Positions 18,197-27,000 of a DNA stretch of 64,000 nucleotides are shown one piece after another. The stretch's first letter is position 1. Each line of letters begins with the position of its first letter. A program made the translations under genes and the position numbers. The DNA comes from Sphingomonas profundi (GTDB taxonomy: Bacteria > Pseudomonadota > Alphaproteobacteria > Sphingomonadales > Sphingomonadaceae), in assembly GCF_009739515.1 (NCBI RefSeq), contig NZ_CP046535.1, forward strand, positions 1,426,001-1,490,000. Reading direction: 5' to 3'. The notes below the pieces were generated by a model. That model had not been told where the DNA came from and searched no databases. It worked only from the letters and a program-made list of their open reading frames with translations.

Positions 18197-18325
18197 GATC
18201 GACATTGAGCGGATCAAGCCGGTTCTTACACGCATCTTATGCACGCCGCTTATCCTGAGAAGCCATTGAGCCTGTCGAAATGGCTCCTCGGGATGGGCGG
18301 ACATGCAGAAAGCTGAATGTCGACA
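18197..18325 (+). repeat. MITE-like repeat, copy A (between addB and addA)
   Basis: A 129-bp element bounded by GATCGACATT (18197-18206) and AATGTCGACA (18316-18325). Its interior aligns with the reverse complement of the element at 55676-55853: shared blocks include TTATGCAC, AGCCATTGAGC-TGTCGAAATGGC and GCAGAAAGCT-AATGTCGA. An internal stem AGCCATT/AATGGCT spans 18261-18285. Copy A lacks the long central hairpin of copy B. It fills almost all of the addB-addA gap and carries no gene. Confidence 0.75.
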
Positions 18326-18329
18326 CGCC

Positions 18330-21300
18330 CTAGTCGCCACGGCCATACCATTCCTCCAGCCGCATCAGCTGGTCGTAATCGCCGTAGGGTGCGTGCTCCG
18401 GGTGCAGCTTGGCGGTGAATGGCGCGTCGCCCGTCAGCCACGTCGCCGCCGCATCGGCCAGGATGCGCGCGGCATGGCCGACGAAATCTTCCTCGGCGAT
18501 GCCCTCGCCGCGCTTGTTCAGCCCCGCCGGGCTGGTGACATGGCCCAGCCTGCCCTTGGCCGCCGCCATCGACCAATATTCGAACACCGCCGGCGTGCCG
18601 CCATAAGGCTGCCCGTCGGCATCGCGAAAGCCGCCGCCCTCCGCGATCAGCCCCAGCAGGCCCAGCTGCATCGCATAGCCGGCCGCCACCTGCGACCGGC
18701 CCGGCGGCTTGCCCGTCTTGTAGTCGATGATGGCCAGGCCGCCGTCGGCCAGCCGATCGATGCGGTCGATCTTGCCGTAGAGCGCCACGTCGCCGGCCCG
18801 CACCTCGCCGAAGATCTCGGCCGTCAGCGGGCGGCGGCCCTCGGCCAGATTCCCGGCCACCGTCCTGGCGGTGAAGTCGATCGCCTCCATCAGCCGCGGC
18901 GTCCACAGCGCCTTCAGCACCGGATGGGCCACGATCTCCGCCAGCATCGCCCGCGCCCGCGCCTCCAGCTTCGCCGGATCGCAGCCGTCCTGCTTCATCC
19001 ACCGCTCGAACACGGCGTGCACCGCATTGCCGCGCCACGCCGCGCTCGGATCGGCATCCACCGCGTCCAGCCGGGCCAGCCGCAGCATCGTATCGGCGTA
19101 GAAGGCGAACGGATCGGCCTTCAGCCGGTCCAGCCGGGTCACGGCGATGCGACGTGGCCGATCCTCGGAAGGCGGCGCCGGCGCCGGGCGATCTGCCGGC
19201 GTCACCGCCGCCGGATGATCGAGCAGCCGCGCCCAAGCGGCGAGGCGCGGCTCGCGCGGCAGCCCGCCCGTCATCGCCGCCAGCCGCAGCCACAGGCGGG
19301 AGGCGATCGCCGGGCCGGCCGCGCCGCGCCGCGCCCGCGTCACCAGCACCTCCGCGCCGCCCAGCCCCTGCGCGAAATCATGCGCCGCGACGCCGATCCG
19401 CCGCTCGACGCCCGGCAGGCCGAGGTCGGCGCGGATGCGCGGTGCCAGCCACGGATCGGTCGGCGGCAGGCCGGGCCAGACGCCCTCGTTCAGCCCACCC
19501 AGAATGGTGAGGTCCGCGCGCTGCAGCCGCGCCTCGATCAACCCCCACACGAACACGCGCGGATGATCGCCGGCCGGCGGCCGCACGGCGACCCCGTCCA
19601 TCAGCTGCCGCAGGATCGCCGCCACGTCCTCGCCGCGAACGGCCGCTGGCCCCTCGCCTGCCGCCGCCTCGACGCCGGCGATCAGCTCGGCGGCGGCGCG
19701 CCCGGCGGGTCCGGCCCAGGCCGCGTCGCCCGCCAGCCGGTCCGCCGCCTCGCGCAGCGCCGCGATCAGGTCCGCCAGGGTCGCCCGGCCGGAGAAGGCG
19801 GCCTCCAGCGGCGCGAGCAGCGCCCGCGCCTCCGCCCACCACGCCTCCGCCGCCGCGCGCAGGCGCCGCGTGCGATCCTCGCCGCCGGCCAGAGCGGCGG
19901 AGATGCCGGCGAGGCCCGCTGGCGGGCGCGGCCCGCGCAGCGCCAGATCGAGCCGGCGGACGCCATCAAGCCACGCGAGCCGCGCCTCGCCCTGCGCCGA
20001 CAGCGGATGCTTGAGCAGCGCCAGCAGCGGCACGGGCGCAAAGCCCTCCGCCGCCGCCTCGGCCAGCCCGATCAGCAGCGTGCCGGGCGGCGTGGCGGAG
20101 AGCGGCCGGCCAGCGGAATCGTCGGCGGCGATGCCCCAGCGGCCCAGATGCGCCACCACCCGCCGGGCCAGGTCGCGGTCCGGCGTCACCAGCGCCACAG
20201 TGCGGGCGGGCTGCTCCAGCGCGCCGCGCATGGCGATGGCGATGGCCTGCGCCTCCTCGGCCGGGCCGGCCAGCTCCGCCACCCGCACGCCGGCCAGCCG
20301 CCGCTCTCCGGGCGGCAGGTCGCTCCACCGCGCGGTGAAGGCGGCGGGCGCCATCGCATGGCCGATCACGCGGGTGCGCGCGGCCGGCGCGCTCCGTCCG
20401 CCGCGCCATGGCCAGGGCAGCACCTCCCGCCGCCCCGCGCCGATCGCATCCAGCATGCGCTTGGGCAGATATTGCGGATGGGTCTCGATCGCCGGCTTGG
20501 CGCGGGCGCCCTCGGTGGTGGCCACGTGCGGGCCTAGCGCGTCCCACTCGGCGTCCGGCATCGCCAGGTCCAGCCCGGCGAACACCACCATGCCGGCCGG
20601 CAGCGCGGCGATCGTGCGCAGCAGCCGCCCGGCGCTGGGCGCGGACACGGCGATGCCGGCGGCGACGACGAAGCCCTGCGGCGGGGCCGCCCGCCACGCC
20701 TGCGCCGCGCGATCCAGCAGGCGGTTGCGCCGCTCGGCCAGGTCGATCCGGCCGCGGGCCGCCAGCTCCCCGGGCCAGGCCACCAGGATCGTCTCCAGCA
20801 CCGCCAGCGATGCCTGCCAGTGGGCGGAGAGCAGCGGCTCGATCGCCGGATCGACGACGCGGGTGAGCCGGCGCGGATCGACGTCCTCGGTCACGAGTTG
20901 GTCCAGCGTGCGGGCCAGGTCCGCCGCCAGCCGCACCGCTTCCGCCGCACCCACCGGCTCGCCGGCGCGCACCCGCGCCTCCGCCACCAGCCGGGCCAGG
21001 ACGAACTGGCGCTCCAGCGGATCGATCGCGGGCGGTATGTCGTCCGCCCCGATCGGATCGAGCAGGCTGCCGAGCCGCTCGTCCAGCTCGGGATCGCCGA
21101 TCGCCGCCATGCGCGGCAGCAGCAGCCCGCCCGCCGCCCGCCGCACGAAGGCGTCGCGCAGTGCGGTGATCGCGCGGTTGTTCGGCAGCAGCACCAGCCC
21201 GCGCGCCAGCGCCAGCGGATCCTTGCCCGCCCGCGCGATCAGGCCGGCGGCCAGGGCATCGGCAAAGGCGCGGTGCGGCGGGATCGTGTAGAGCGCCAGC

Positions 21301-21353
21301 CGTGGCGCGCCCGCCCCCTCGTCGCGCCTCTCGTCCGCTCCCGCCTCAGCCAC
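18330..21353 (-). CDS. addB: Double-strand-break repair protein AddB
   Basis: A 1007-residue AddB with a degenerate helicase-like N-terminus (LVLLPNNRAITALRDAFVRR) and a C-terminal RecB-type nuclease domain with KIDRIDRLADGGLAIIDYKTGKPP. AddB supplies the second nuclease and the sequence-recognition function of the AddAB complex. I choose the GTG at 21353, which overlaps the murU stop by 8 bases (GTGGCTGA). The frame is open 26 codons further, but that part is antisense-like sequence inside murU. The stop at 18330 abuts the repeat element. Confidence 0.94.
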   Translation of the reverse strand: MAEAGADERRDEGAGAPRLALYTIPPHRAFADALAAGLIARAGKDPLALARGLVLLPNNRAITALRDAFVRRAAGGLLLPRMAAIGDPELDERLGSLLDPIGADDIPPAIDPLERQFVLARLVAEARVRAGEPVGAAEAVRLAADLARTLDQLVTEDVDPRRLTRVVDPAIEPLLSAHWQASLAVLETILVAWPGELAARGRIDLAERRNRLLDRAAQAWRAAPPQGFVVAAGIAVSAPSAGRLLRTIAALPAGMVVFAGLDLAMPDAEWDALGPHVATTEGARAKPAIETHPQYLPKRMLDAIGAGRREVLPWPWRGGRSAPAARTRVIGHAMAPAAFTARWSDLPPGERRLAGVRVAELAGPAEEAQAIAIAMRGALEQPARTVALVTPDRDLARRVVAHLGRWGIAADDSAGRPLSATPPGTLLIGLAEAAAEGFAPVPLLALLKHPLSAQGEARLAWLDGVRRLDLALRGPRPPAGLAGISAALAGGEDRTRRLRAAAEAWWAEARALLAPLEAAFSGRATLADLIAALREAADRLAGDAAWAGPAGRAAAELIAGVEAAAGEGPAAVRGEDVAAILRQLMDGVAVRPPAGDHPRVFVWGLIEARLQRADLTILGGLNEGVWPGLPPTDPWLAPRIRADLGLPGVERRIGVAAHDFAQGLGGAEVLVTRARRGAAGPAIASRLWLRLAAMTGGLPREPRLAAWARLLDHPAAVTPADRPAPAPPSEDRPRRIAVTRLDRLKADPFAFYADTMLRLARLDAVDADPSAAWRGNAVHAVFERWMKQDGCDPAKLEARARAMLAEIVAHPVLKALWTPRLMEAIDFTARTVAGNLAEGRRPLTAEIFGEVRAGDVALYGKIDRIDRLADGGLAIIDYKTGKPPGRSQVAAGYAMQLGLLGLIAEGGGFRDADGQPYGGTPAVFEYWSMAAAKGRLGHVTSPAGLNKRGEGIAEEDFVGHAARILADAAATWLTGDAPFTAKLHPEHAPYGDYDQLMRLEEWYGRGD

Positions 21354-22107
21354 CGGCGAGCATCGCCTCCGTCGCGCCGATCGCGCCCGGCGTGCCGACG
21401 TCGAACCACAGGCCCTGATGCACCACGCCATAGGCGCGGCCCGCCGCGATCGCCCGATCCCACAGCAGATTGGTCGAGAACGGTCCTTCCGGCACGTCGG
21501 CGAACAGCCGGCGGGATGCCAGCTGCACGCCGGTGAACACGAACGGCGCCACCCGCCCCGGCCGCCGCCGGCTCAGCACGCCATCGGCATCCATGTGGAA
21601 ATCGCCCCTGCCCTTGTGGCAGTTGGCGCGGGCCAGCGGCACCACCAGCAGCAGCGCGTCCATCGCCGCCTCGTCCCACCGCTGGGCGAGCAGGCCGATC
21701 GCGTCCACCGGGCCGTCCACCCAGTAATTGTCGCTGTTCACCACCAGGAAGCGATCGTCCTCGATCAGCGGCAGCGCCTTGGCAACGCCACCGCCGGTCT
21801 CCAGCAGGTGGCCGCGCTCGTCGGATACGGCGATCTCCATGTCGGCCATCTTGTGCCGCAGGTGCGCCTCCACCGAATCCGCCAGATAGTGGACGTTCAC
21901 CACCGCCCGCGCGATGCCGGCCGCGCGCAATCGATCGAACACATGGTCCAGCAGCGGCTTGCCCGCCACCTCCACCAGCGGCTTCGGCCGCGTCGCGGTG
22001 AGCGGCCGCATCCGCTTGCCCAGCCCCGCGGCCAGAACCATGGCGGTGCGCACGGGCGGCGCATCGCCGGTGGGGCGCAGCGCGAGGGGCTTGGCGAAAC
22101 GGCTCAT
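21346..22107 (-). CDS. murU: N-acetylmuramate alpha-1-phosphate uridylyltransferase MurU
   Basis: A 253-residue sugar-1-phosphate nucleotidyltransferase. The signature AMVLAAGLGKRMRPLTATRPKPLVEVAGKPLLDH is at about residues 22-55, and VNSDNYWVDG is the catalytic Asp block. With AmgK upstream it forms the peptidoglycan-recycling bypass known from Pseudomonas and Caulobacter, making UDP-MurNAc without MurA and so giving intrinsic fosfomycin tolerance. The ATG overlaps the amgK stop (ATGA). Confidence 0.93.
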   Translation of the reverse strand: MSRFAKPLALRPTGDAPPVRTAMVLAAGLGKRMRPLTATRPKPLVEVAGKPLLDHVFDRLRAAGIARAVVNVHYLADSVEAHLRHKMADMEIAVSDERGHLLETGGGVAKALPLIEDDRFLVVNSDNYWVDGPVDAIGLLAQRWDEAAMDALLLVVPLARANCHKGRGDFHMDADGVLSRRRPGRVAPFVFTGVQLASRRLFADVPEGPFSTNLLWDRAIAAGRAYGVVHQGLWFDVGTPGAIGATEAMLAGG

Positions 22108-23066
22108 GCGGCAAACTCTTCCCAGGCGGCGGCACGCGCCGCGGCGGGCACGTTGGCATCGAACCATGACGCGACGGCGGCGAGCGCCGGATGGGCGAGA
22201 TCCCGCTCCAGATAGCGCCATACGCGTGGGCAGAAGCGGCGGTAGCCCGGCTTGCCGTCGCGCCGCCACAGCCGCACGAAGATGCCGAGGATCTTGGCGT
22301 TGCGCTGCGCGCCCAGCAGCGCGTAGGCGCCCTCGTCCAGCCCGCGGGCGGCGCGGTAACGGGCGAGCATCTCCGCCTCTATCGCCACCGGCACGTCGCG
22401 GCGCGCATCCTGCAGCAGCGAGACGAGATCGTAGGCGGGATGGCCGGCCAGCGCATCCTGGAAGTCGAGCAGGCCCAGCCGGCCGTCGTCCGGCAGCATG
22501 ATGTTCTCGGCATGATAGTCGCGCAGGGTCGTCACCGTGCCGGCATCGGCGATGGGCGCCAGCGCCTCGTCCCAGGCGGCGCGATAGCCGGCCTCGTCCA
22601 CCGCCAGGTCCAGCGCGGGCGCGTACCATTCGGTAAACAGCCCCGCCTCGCGCTGATACTCGGCCATGTCGTAGCGGCGCAGGCCCGGCGCCGGCGGATG
22701 ATCGTGGAGGTCGACGAGCAGGTCGATCGCGCGCGCATAGACCGGCCGCTCGGCGGCGGCATCGGCGTCCACCGTCTCGCGCATCCGGGCATCGCCGAAA
22801 TCCTCGATCAGCACCAGGCCATGGTCGAGATCGGTGGCGAGGATGCGCGGCGGCGCGAACCCCAGCGCCGCCAGATGAGCGGCCACGCGCAGGAACGGGC
22901 GGGGATCCTCGTGCGGCGGCGGCGCGTCCATCAGCACGGCCGCGCGCCGGCCGTCCACGATGCGGAAGTAGCGGCGGAAGCTCGCGTCGCCGGCCAGCGG
23001 CAGGATGGCGGCGCCCGCCCAGCCGTTCGCGGCCAGGAAGGCGGGCGCCGCTGCGGGCGGGATCAT
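22104..23066 (-). CDS. amgK: N-acetylmuramate/N-acetylglucosamine anomeric kinase AmgK
   Basis: A 320-residue aminoglycoside-phosphotransferase-fold kinase that phosphorylates the anomeric carbon of MurNAc and GlcNAc. Landmarks: AGDASFRRYFR (nucleotide loop), VLIEDFGD, the catalytic loop LRDYHAENIML, and GLLDFQDALAGHPAYDLVSLLQDARRD (metal-binding Asp). The ATG at 23066 overlaps the tsaE stop (ATGA), matching the coupling seen elsewhere in this operon. An earlier ATG at 23093 is possible. The product feeds MurU. Confidence 0.92.
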   Translation of the reverse strand: MIPPAAAPAFLAANGWAGAAILPLAGDASFRRYFRIVDGRRAAVLMDAPPPHEDPRPFLRVAAHLAALGFAPPRILATDLDHGLVLIEDFGDARMRETVDADAAAERPVYARAIDLLVDLHDHPPAPGLRRYDMAEYQREAGLFTEWYAPALDLAVDEAGYRAAWDEALAPIADAGTVTTLRDYHAENIMLPDDGRLGLLDFQDALAGHPAYDLVSLLQDARRDVPVAIEAEMLARYRAARGLDEGAYALLGAQRNAKILGIFVRLWRRDGKPGYRRFCPRVWRYLERDLAHPALAAVASWFDANVPAAARAAAWEEFAA

Positions 23067-23527
23067 CGCGGAAGGCGGTGCGGAGGCGGCCATCGCGTCT
23101 CCCAAGCCGCCGGCACATCCCAAGTCAAGCGGCGCGCGCCATCGGGGGTGACGGCGAAGGCGAGCAGCAGCGCGTGCGGCCAGAGCGCCGCGCCCAGCCG
23201 TTCCGGCCATTCGATCAGCAGCGCGCCGTCCGTCAGCAGGTCGTCCAGACCCAGCTCCTCCGCCTCGGCCGGATCGTCGATGCGGTAGAGATCGACATGG
23301 CCGACGGGCAGCGACACCTCCGGCGGCGCATAGGCCTGGACGATCGCGAAGCTGGGGCTCGGCGCCTCCTCGGCCAGCCCCAGCGCCGCCAGCACGCCGC
23401 GCGCGAAGCTGGTCTTGCCCGCGCCCAGATCGCCGCGCAGCGCCACCACGTCGCCCGCCCGCAGCAGCGGCGCCAGCGCCGCGCCGGCGGCGTGGGTGGC
23501 GGCGGCATCGGGCAGGTCAATCGTCAT
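23063..23527 (-). CDS. tsaE: tRNA t6A biosynthesis ATPase TsaE
   Basis: A 154-residue P-loop protein with Walker A GDLGAGKTSFARG and the family blocks SPSFAIVQAY, HVDLYRID and LIEWPERL. TsaE drives the TsaD-TsaB complex that makes N6-threonylcarbamoyladenosine-37 on ANN-decoding tRNAs; the methylthiotransferase gene at 47176 acts on that product. Start ATG at 23527. It is the second gene after divL, 75 bases downstream. Confidence 0.95.
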   Translation of the reverse strand: MTIDLPDAAATHAAGAALAPLLRAGDVVALRGDLGAGKTSFARGVLAALGLAEEAPSPSFAIVQAYAPPEVSLPVGHVDLYRIDDPAEAEELGLDDLLTDGALLIEWPERLGAALWPHALLLAFAVTPDGARRLTWDVPAAWETRWPPPHRLPR

Positions 23528-23602
23528 AAGCGGGCCATACGGAGAGCTCGGCCAGGCATTCCTTTCCGCGTCACCCCGGACCATTCAAGGCACCCTCCCA
23601 TC

Positions 23603-25957
23603 CTAGCGCACCCGCGGCAGGCGGATGATCAGGGTGGTGCCCTCCCCGGGTTCGGAGGTGAGCGCCAGCGTGCCGCCATGCGCCTCGACGAACTGGCGGG
23701 TCAGCCGCAGGCCCAGCCCGCCGGCGGTCTGGCCGTCGCGCGATCGGGCGCTGGCGCGCTCGAAGCCGGCGAAGATGCGGTCGCGCATCTCCGCGCCGAT
23801 GCCGGGCCCGTTGTCGGAGACGACGATCTGCGCCGTCTGCCGGTCGCCCTCGACGTGGAACAGCACGCGCCCGCCCGTCTGGGTATAGGTGATCGCGTTC
23901 TTCAGCAGATGGTCCACCGCCTGGCGCAGCCGCCGCCCGTCCCCCTCCACGGCGCCGACCGAACGGTCGATCCGCGTCACCAGATCCAGCCGGCGCGCCC
24001 GCGCCGTGTCGGCGATGTCGGCCGCCGCCTCGCGGCACAGCGCGTGGAGGTCAACCGGCTGGCGCGCCATGGGCAGGCTGCCCGCCTCCACCTGCGTCAG
24101 ATCGAGCACGTCGTCGATCAGCGCGCCCAGCCGGGCGACCGACTCCAGGATCGCGCCGACATATTCGCCCGCCGTCTCGCCCAGCGGCCCGGCATAGCCG
24201 CCGGCCAGCATCTCGGCGAAGCCGCCGATCGAGGTGAGCGGCGTGCGCAGCTCGTAGCTCATGTTGGCGACGAAGGCGTTCTTCAGCCGGTCCGTCTCCT
24301 CAAGCGCCTCGTTGCGGTCGCGCAGCGCGCGCTCGATGCGGCGGCTGTCGGTGACGTCCAGCATCGTGAACAGCGCGTTCCCGTCCGGCAGCGGCACTGC
24401 CGCGAAATCGAAGTCGCGCCCGTCGACGAACGAGACCCGGCCGGATCGCTGCTGCCGCTCGGTCGTCGCGATGCGCACCAGCTCGCGGATCAGGCTGGCG
24501 CGGGCCGGGTTGGCGAGGCGCTTGGCCGCCGCCTCCACCAGCGCGTCGACGCGGGGGTGCTGCGCCAACTCCTGCTCGGTCAGCGCCCAGGCATCCCGGA
24601 AGCGGCTGTTCCACAGGTTCAGGCGGCCGTCGGCGGCGAACACGCCGACCGCCTCGAACAGATTGTCGAACGTGGCGGTGCGCACGCGCACCAGCGTGTC
24701 GCGGGCGGAGGCAAGCTGCACCTGCTCGGTGCGATCCTCGAAGATCAGCAGCAGGCCGCCATCGGGCAGCGGTTGCGCCAGCACCCGCAGGTGCGCGCCG
24801 TCGGGCAGCAGCCAATTCTCCTCGATCGATTCCTCGGCCACGTTGAACCAGCGCCGCCGCTCCGCCTTCCAGCCGGGGAAGTCGCGGCTCTCGGGCAGGT
24901 GGCCGCCCTCGCGCATCCGTTCCAGCACGCGATCGAATTCGGGGCGGTCGGCCAGCCACTCGGGCCGCAGCGCGAACAGGCGGGCGAAAGGCTGGTTGGA
25001 GAAGACGAGCGACCGATCCGGCCCGAACTGCGCCACCCCGGCGGAGAGCAGGTCGAGCATGTCGCGCTGGGCGCGGGCGAAGCGGACCAGGTCGGCGCGG
25101 GCATTCTCCAGCTCCTCCACGTCGATCGCATAGCCGGCGACGCCCGTCTCGCCGATCGGCACGTCGACGATGCGGATCGTGCGGCGGGTGCCGCCGATCG
25201 TGGCGGGCGCGGTGCGGGTGGCGATGCGCCCGCTCTCGCGCACGGCGGCGGCGGCGGCGAGCGGCCCCTTGCCGCCGCCGCCCTCCACCAGTTCCAGCCC
25301 GCGCGCCACCACGTCGGCCGCATCCTCGCCCTCCACGGCCAGCACATAGGCGCCGTTCACCAGCGCGAGGCGCAGGTCCGGCCCGCGATACCACATCGGG
25401 AAGGGCGCCGCCTCGATCACGGCGGAGAGTCCCTCGATGGCGTTGCCCAGCCGCGCGCCTTCCTCGCCCAGCCGCTCGATCTCGGCCTGGCTGTCGGTCG
25501 CGTCGAAGAACCAGAGGACGATCTCGCCCGGCCGCGCCGCCGGCCGGCCGCGCACCATCATCACCCTGGCCGAGCCGTGCGCCCGCACCGGCCGCGCGAA
25601 GGCCGCGCCGGATCGCTGGGCGGCGGCGATGTCCTGCAGCAGCGCGGCGTGGTCCGCCGCGAGGAGCCCGGTCTCGCCGCCCGCCCCGGCGAGATCGGCG
25701 AGCGTGGCGGGCGCCGCGGTCAGCCCCAGCCAGTCGCCCAGCCGCGGATGGGCGCGCAGCCGCCCCTCGCCGTCGACGCGCACCGGCACGGCCGGGCCGT
25801 GGGCCAGCAGCTCGTCAAGCTCGCGCTGGCCCGCGATCGCCCGCCGCGCGGCGGCCGCGCGGCGCACGCCGGCCACGGTCGCCAGCACGGCGGCAACCAG
25901 CCACAGCGCCATGACGGTCGCGGCGATCGCGGCGGCGGTCGGCGAGAGGGCGATCAC
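23603..25957 (-). CDS. divL: DivL-like histidine-kinase homologue with Tyr at the phosphorylation site
   Basis: A 784-residue membrane-anchored kinase homologue: one N-terminal transmembrane helix (residues 5-30), several PAS-like segments (about 170-540; for example MLDLLSAGVAQFGPDRSLVFSN), a dimerisation helix and a HATPase domain (HLLKNAITYTQ, DNGPGIG, GGLGLRLTRQ). The H-box reads NMSYELRTPLTSI, so Tyr568 (codon TAC at 24254-24256) replaces the phospho-acceptor His. That substitution is the hallmark of Caulobacter DivL, which controls CckA and thereby CtrA. It heads the tsaE-amgK-murU-addBA operon. Regulator rather than kinase function is inferred from DivL. Confidence 0.88.
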   Translation of the reverse strand: MIALSPTAAAIAATVMALWLVAAVLATVAGVRRAAAARRAIAGQRELDELLAHGPAVPVRVDGEGRLRAHPRLGDWLGLTAAPATLADLAGAGGETGLLAADHAALLQDIAAAQRSGAAFARPVRAHGSARVMMVRGRPAARPGEIVLWFFDATDSQAEIERLGEEGARLGNAIEGLSAVIEAAPFPMWYRGPDLRLALVNGAYVLAVEGEDAADVVARGLELVEGGGGKGPLAAAAAVRESGRIATRTAPATIGGTRRTIRIVDVPIGETGVAGYAIDVEELENARADLVRFARAQRDMLDLLSAGVAQFGPDRSLVFSNQPFARLFALRPEWLADRPEFDRVLERMREGGHLPESRDFPGWKAERRRWFNVAEESIEENWLLPDGAHLRVLAQPLPDGGLLLIFEDRTEQVQLASARDTLVRVRTATFDNLFEAVGVFAADGRLNLWNSRFRDAWALTEQELAQHPRVDALVEAAAKRLANPARASLIRELVRIATTERQQRSGRVSFVDGRDFDFAAVPLPDGNALFTMLDVTDSRRIERALRDRNEALEETDRLKNAFVANMSYELRTPLTSIGGFAEMLAGGYAGPLGETAGEYVGAILESVARLGALIDDVLDLTQVEAGSLPMARQPVDLHALCREAAADIADTARARRLDLVTRIDRSVGAVEGDGRRLRQAVDHLLKNAITYTQTGGRVLFHVEGDRQTAQIVVSDNGPGIGAEMRDRIFAGFERASARSRDGQTAGGLGLRLTRQFVEAHGGTLALTSEPGEGTTLIIRLPRVR

Positions 25958-26142
25958 GGGCGGGCGGCGGCGGGCATCGTCACCCGTCTAGCGGCAGGCC
26001 GGGCGATGCTGAACCTCTTTCGTCGGCGGCAGGCGCGCGAAACCAGGTGCGATCCCGATCCACCTCCATTTGCCCGGCCAGCAGCTTCGCGTCTATTCGC
26101 CACGGCTCCGGCGAAGTCGCGATCGAAGAGGGTGTGCCGCAT

Positions 26143-27000
26143 ATGGAGCGTTGGCTGCTGCTGTCCAACTGCCAGACGTTCGGTCTTGCGAACAGCTTCT
26201 CGCTGCTGAACAGCAAGCTCCACGTCGACTCGGCCGATATCTGGACGTTCAAGGTCGATGCGGAGCGCTACAATCGCGAGATGGCCGATTATGATCGCGT
26301 GATCGTCCACCCCGATATCATCATGGCGCCGGAGTTCGACGCAAGCCGGGCGGTGAACATCAACCATCTCCCCTCGATCGATTTCGGCGCCTACCATCCC
26401 GACTTCGGATATTTCTGGATCGACGGCACCTTCGTCAACAGCCCGATGACGGCCTACCACTCGGTGATCGCCGTCGCCGCCTATAATGAGGGGCTGTCGC
26501 TGGCCGATACCCGCCGCCTCTACAACGGCCGCATGTACGAGGCGTGCGGCTATCATCGCGACTGGGCGCCGCAGCGGGATGCGCTGCTGCGCCGCTACAA
26601 GGATCATGGCGTCGATCTGGCCGCCAGCTTCCAGCACTGGGGCCGTGGCCGCGCCTTCATGTACAGCGTCAACCATCCCCGCATCGAGGAGCTGTACCAG
26701 GTCGCCCGCGCCTTCGTGCTCGCGCTCGGCCTGCCGATCACCGAGACCGACATCGTGCCCGCCGACAATCTGATCGCCGGCCCCTGCCTGCCGGTCTACG
26801 ACGAGGTGGGCGAGATGCTGGGCGTGCGCGGCTCCTATCTGTTCAAGGCGGTCGGCCGGTACGCCTATGTCGGGCTGGACACCTTCCTGGACGAGAGCTT
26901 CGCCATCTTCGCCGGGCACGGCCGGCACGTGATCCAGCCGCACCCGCACTACCAGCCGCGCTACGATCAGGTTCTCTCCGTCATACGAGGTCAGGCATGA
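26143..27000 (+). CDS. WcbI-family polysaccharide biosynthesis putative acetyltransferase
   Basis: A 285-residue protein that opens with LLLSNCQTFGLANSFSLL, the NCQ motif of the WcbI domain, named for a capsule-cluster acetyltransferase in Burkholderia. The remainder (VHPDIIM, SFQHWGRGRAFMYSVNHPR) fits the family. It probably acts in the cytoplasm on a surface-glycan intermediate. The ATG at 26143 is chosen as the start of the recognisable domain; the Shine-Dalgarno is weak. It is translationally coupled to the GSCFA gene (ATGA), so the two form a unit. Confidence 0.78.
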   Translation: MERWLLLSNCQTFGLANSFSLLNSKLHVDSADIWTFKVDAERYNREMADYDRVIVHPDIIMAPEFDASRAVNINHLPSIDFGAYHPDFGYFWIDGTFVNSPMTAYHSVIAVAAYNEGLSLADTRRLYNGRMYEACGYHRDWAPQRDALLRRYKDHGVDLAASFQHWGRGRAFMYSVNHPRIEELYQVARAFVLALGLPITETDIVPADNLIAGPCLPVYDEVGEMLGVRGSYLFKAVGRYAYVGLDTFLDESFAIFAGHGRHVIQPHPHYQPRYDQVLSVIRGQA

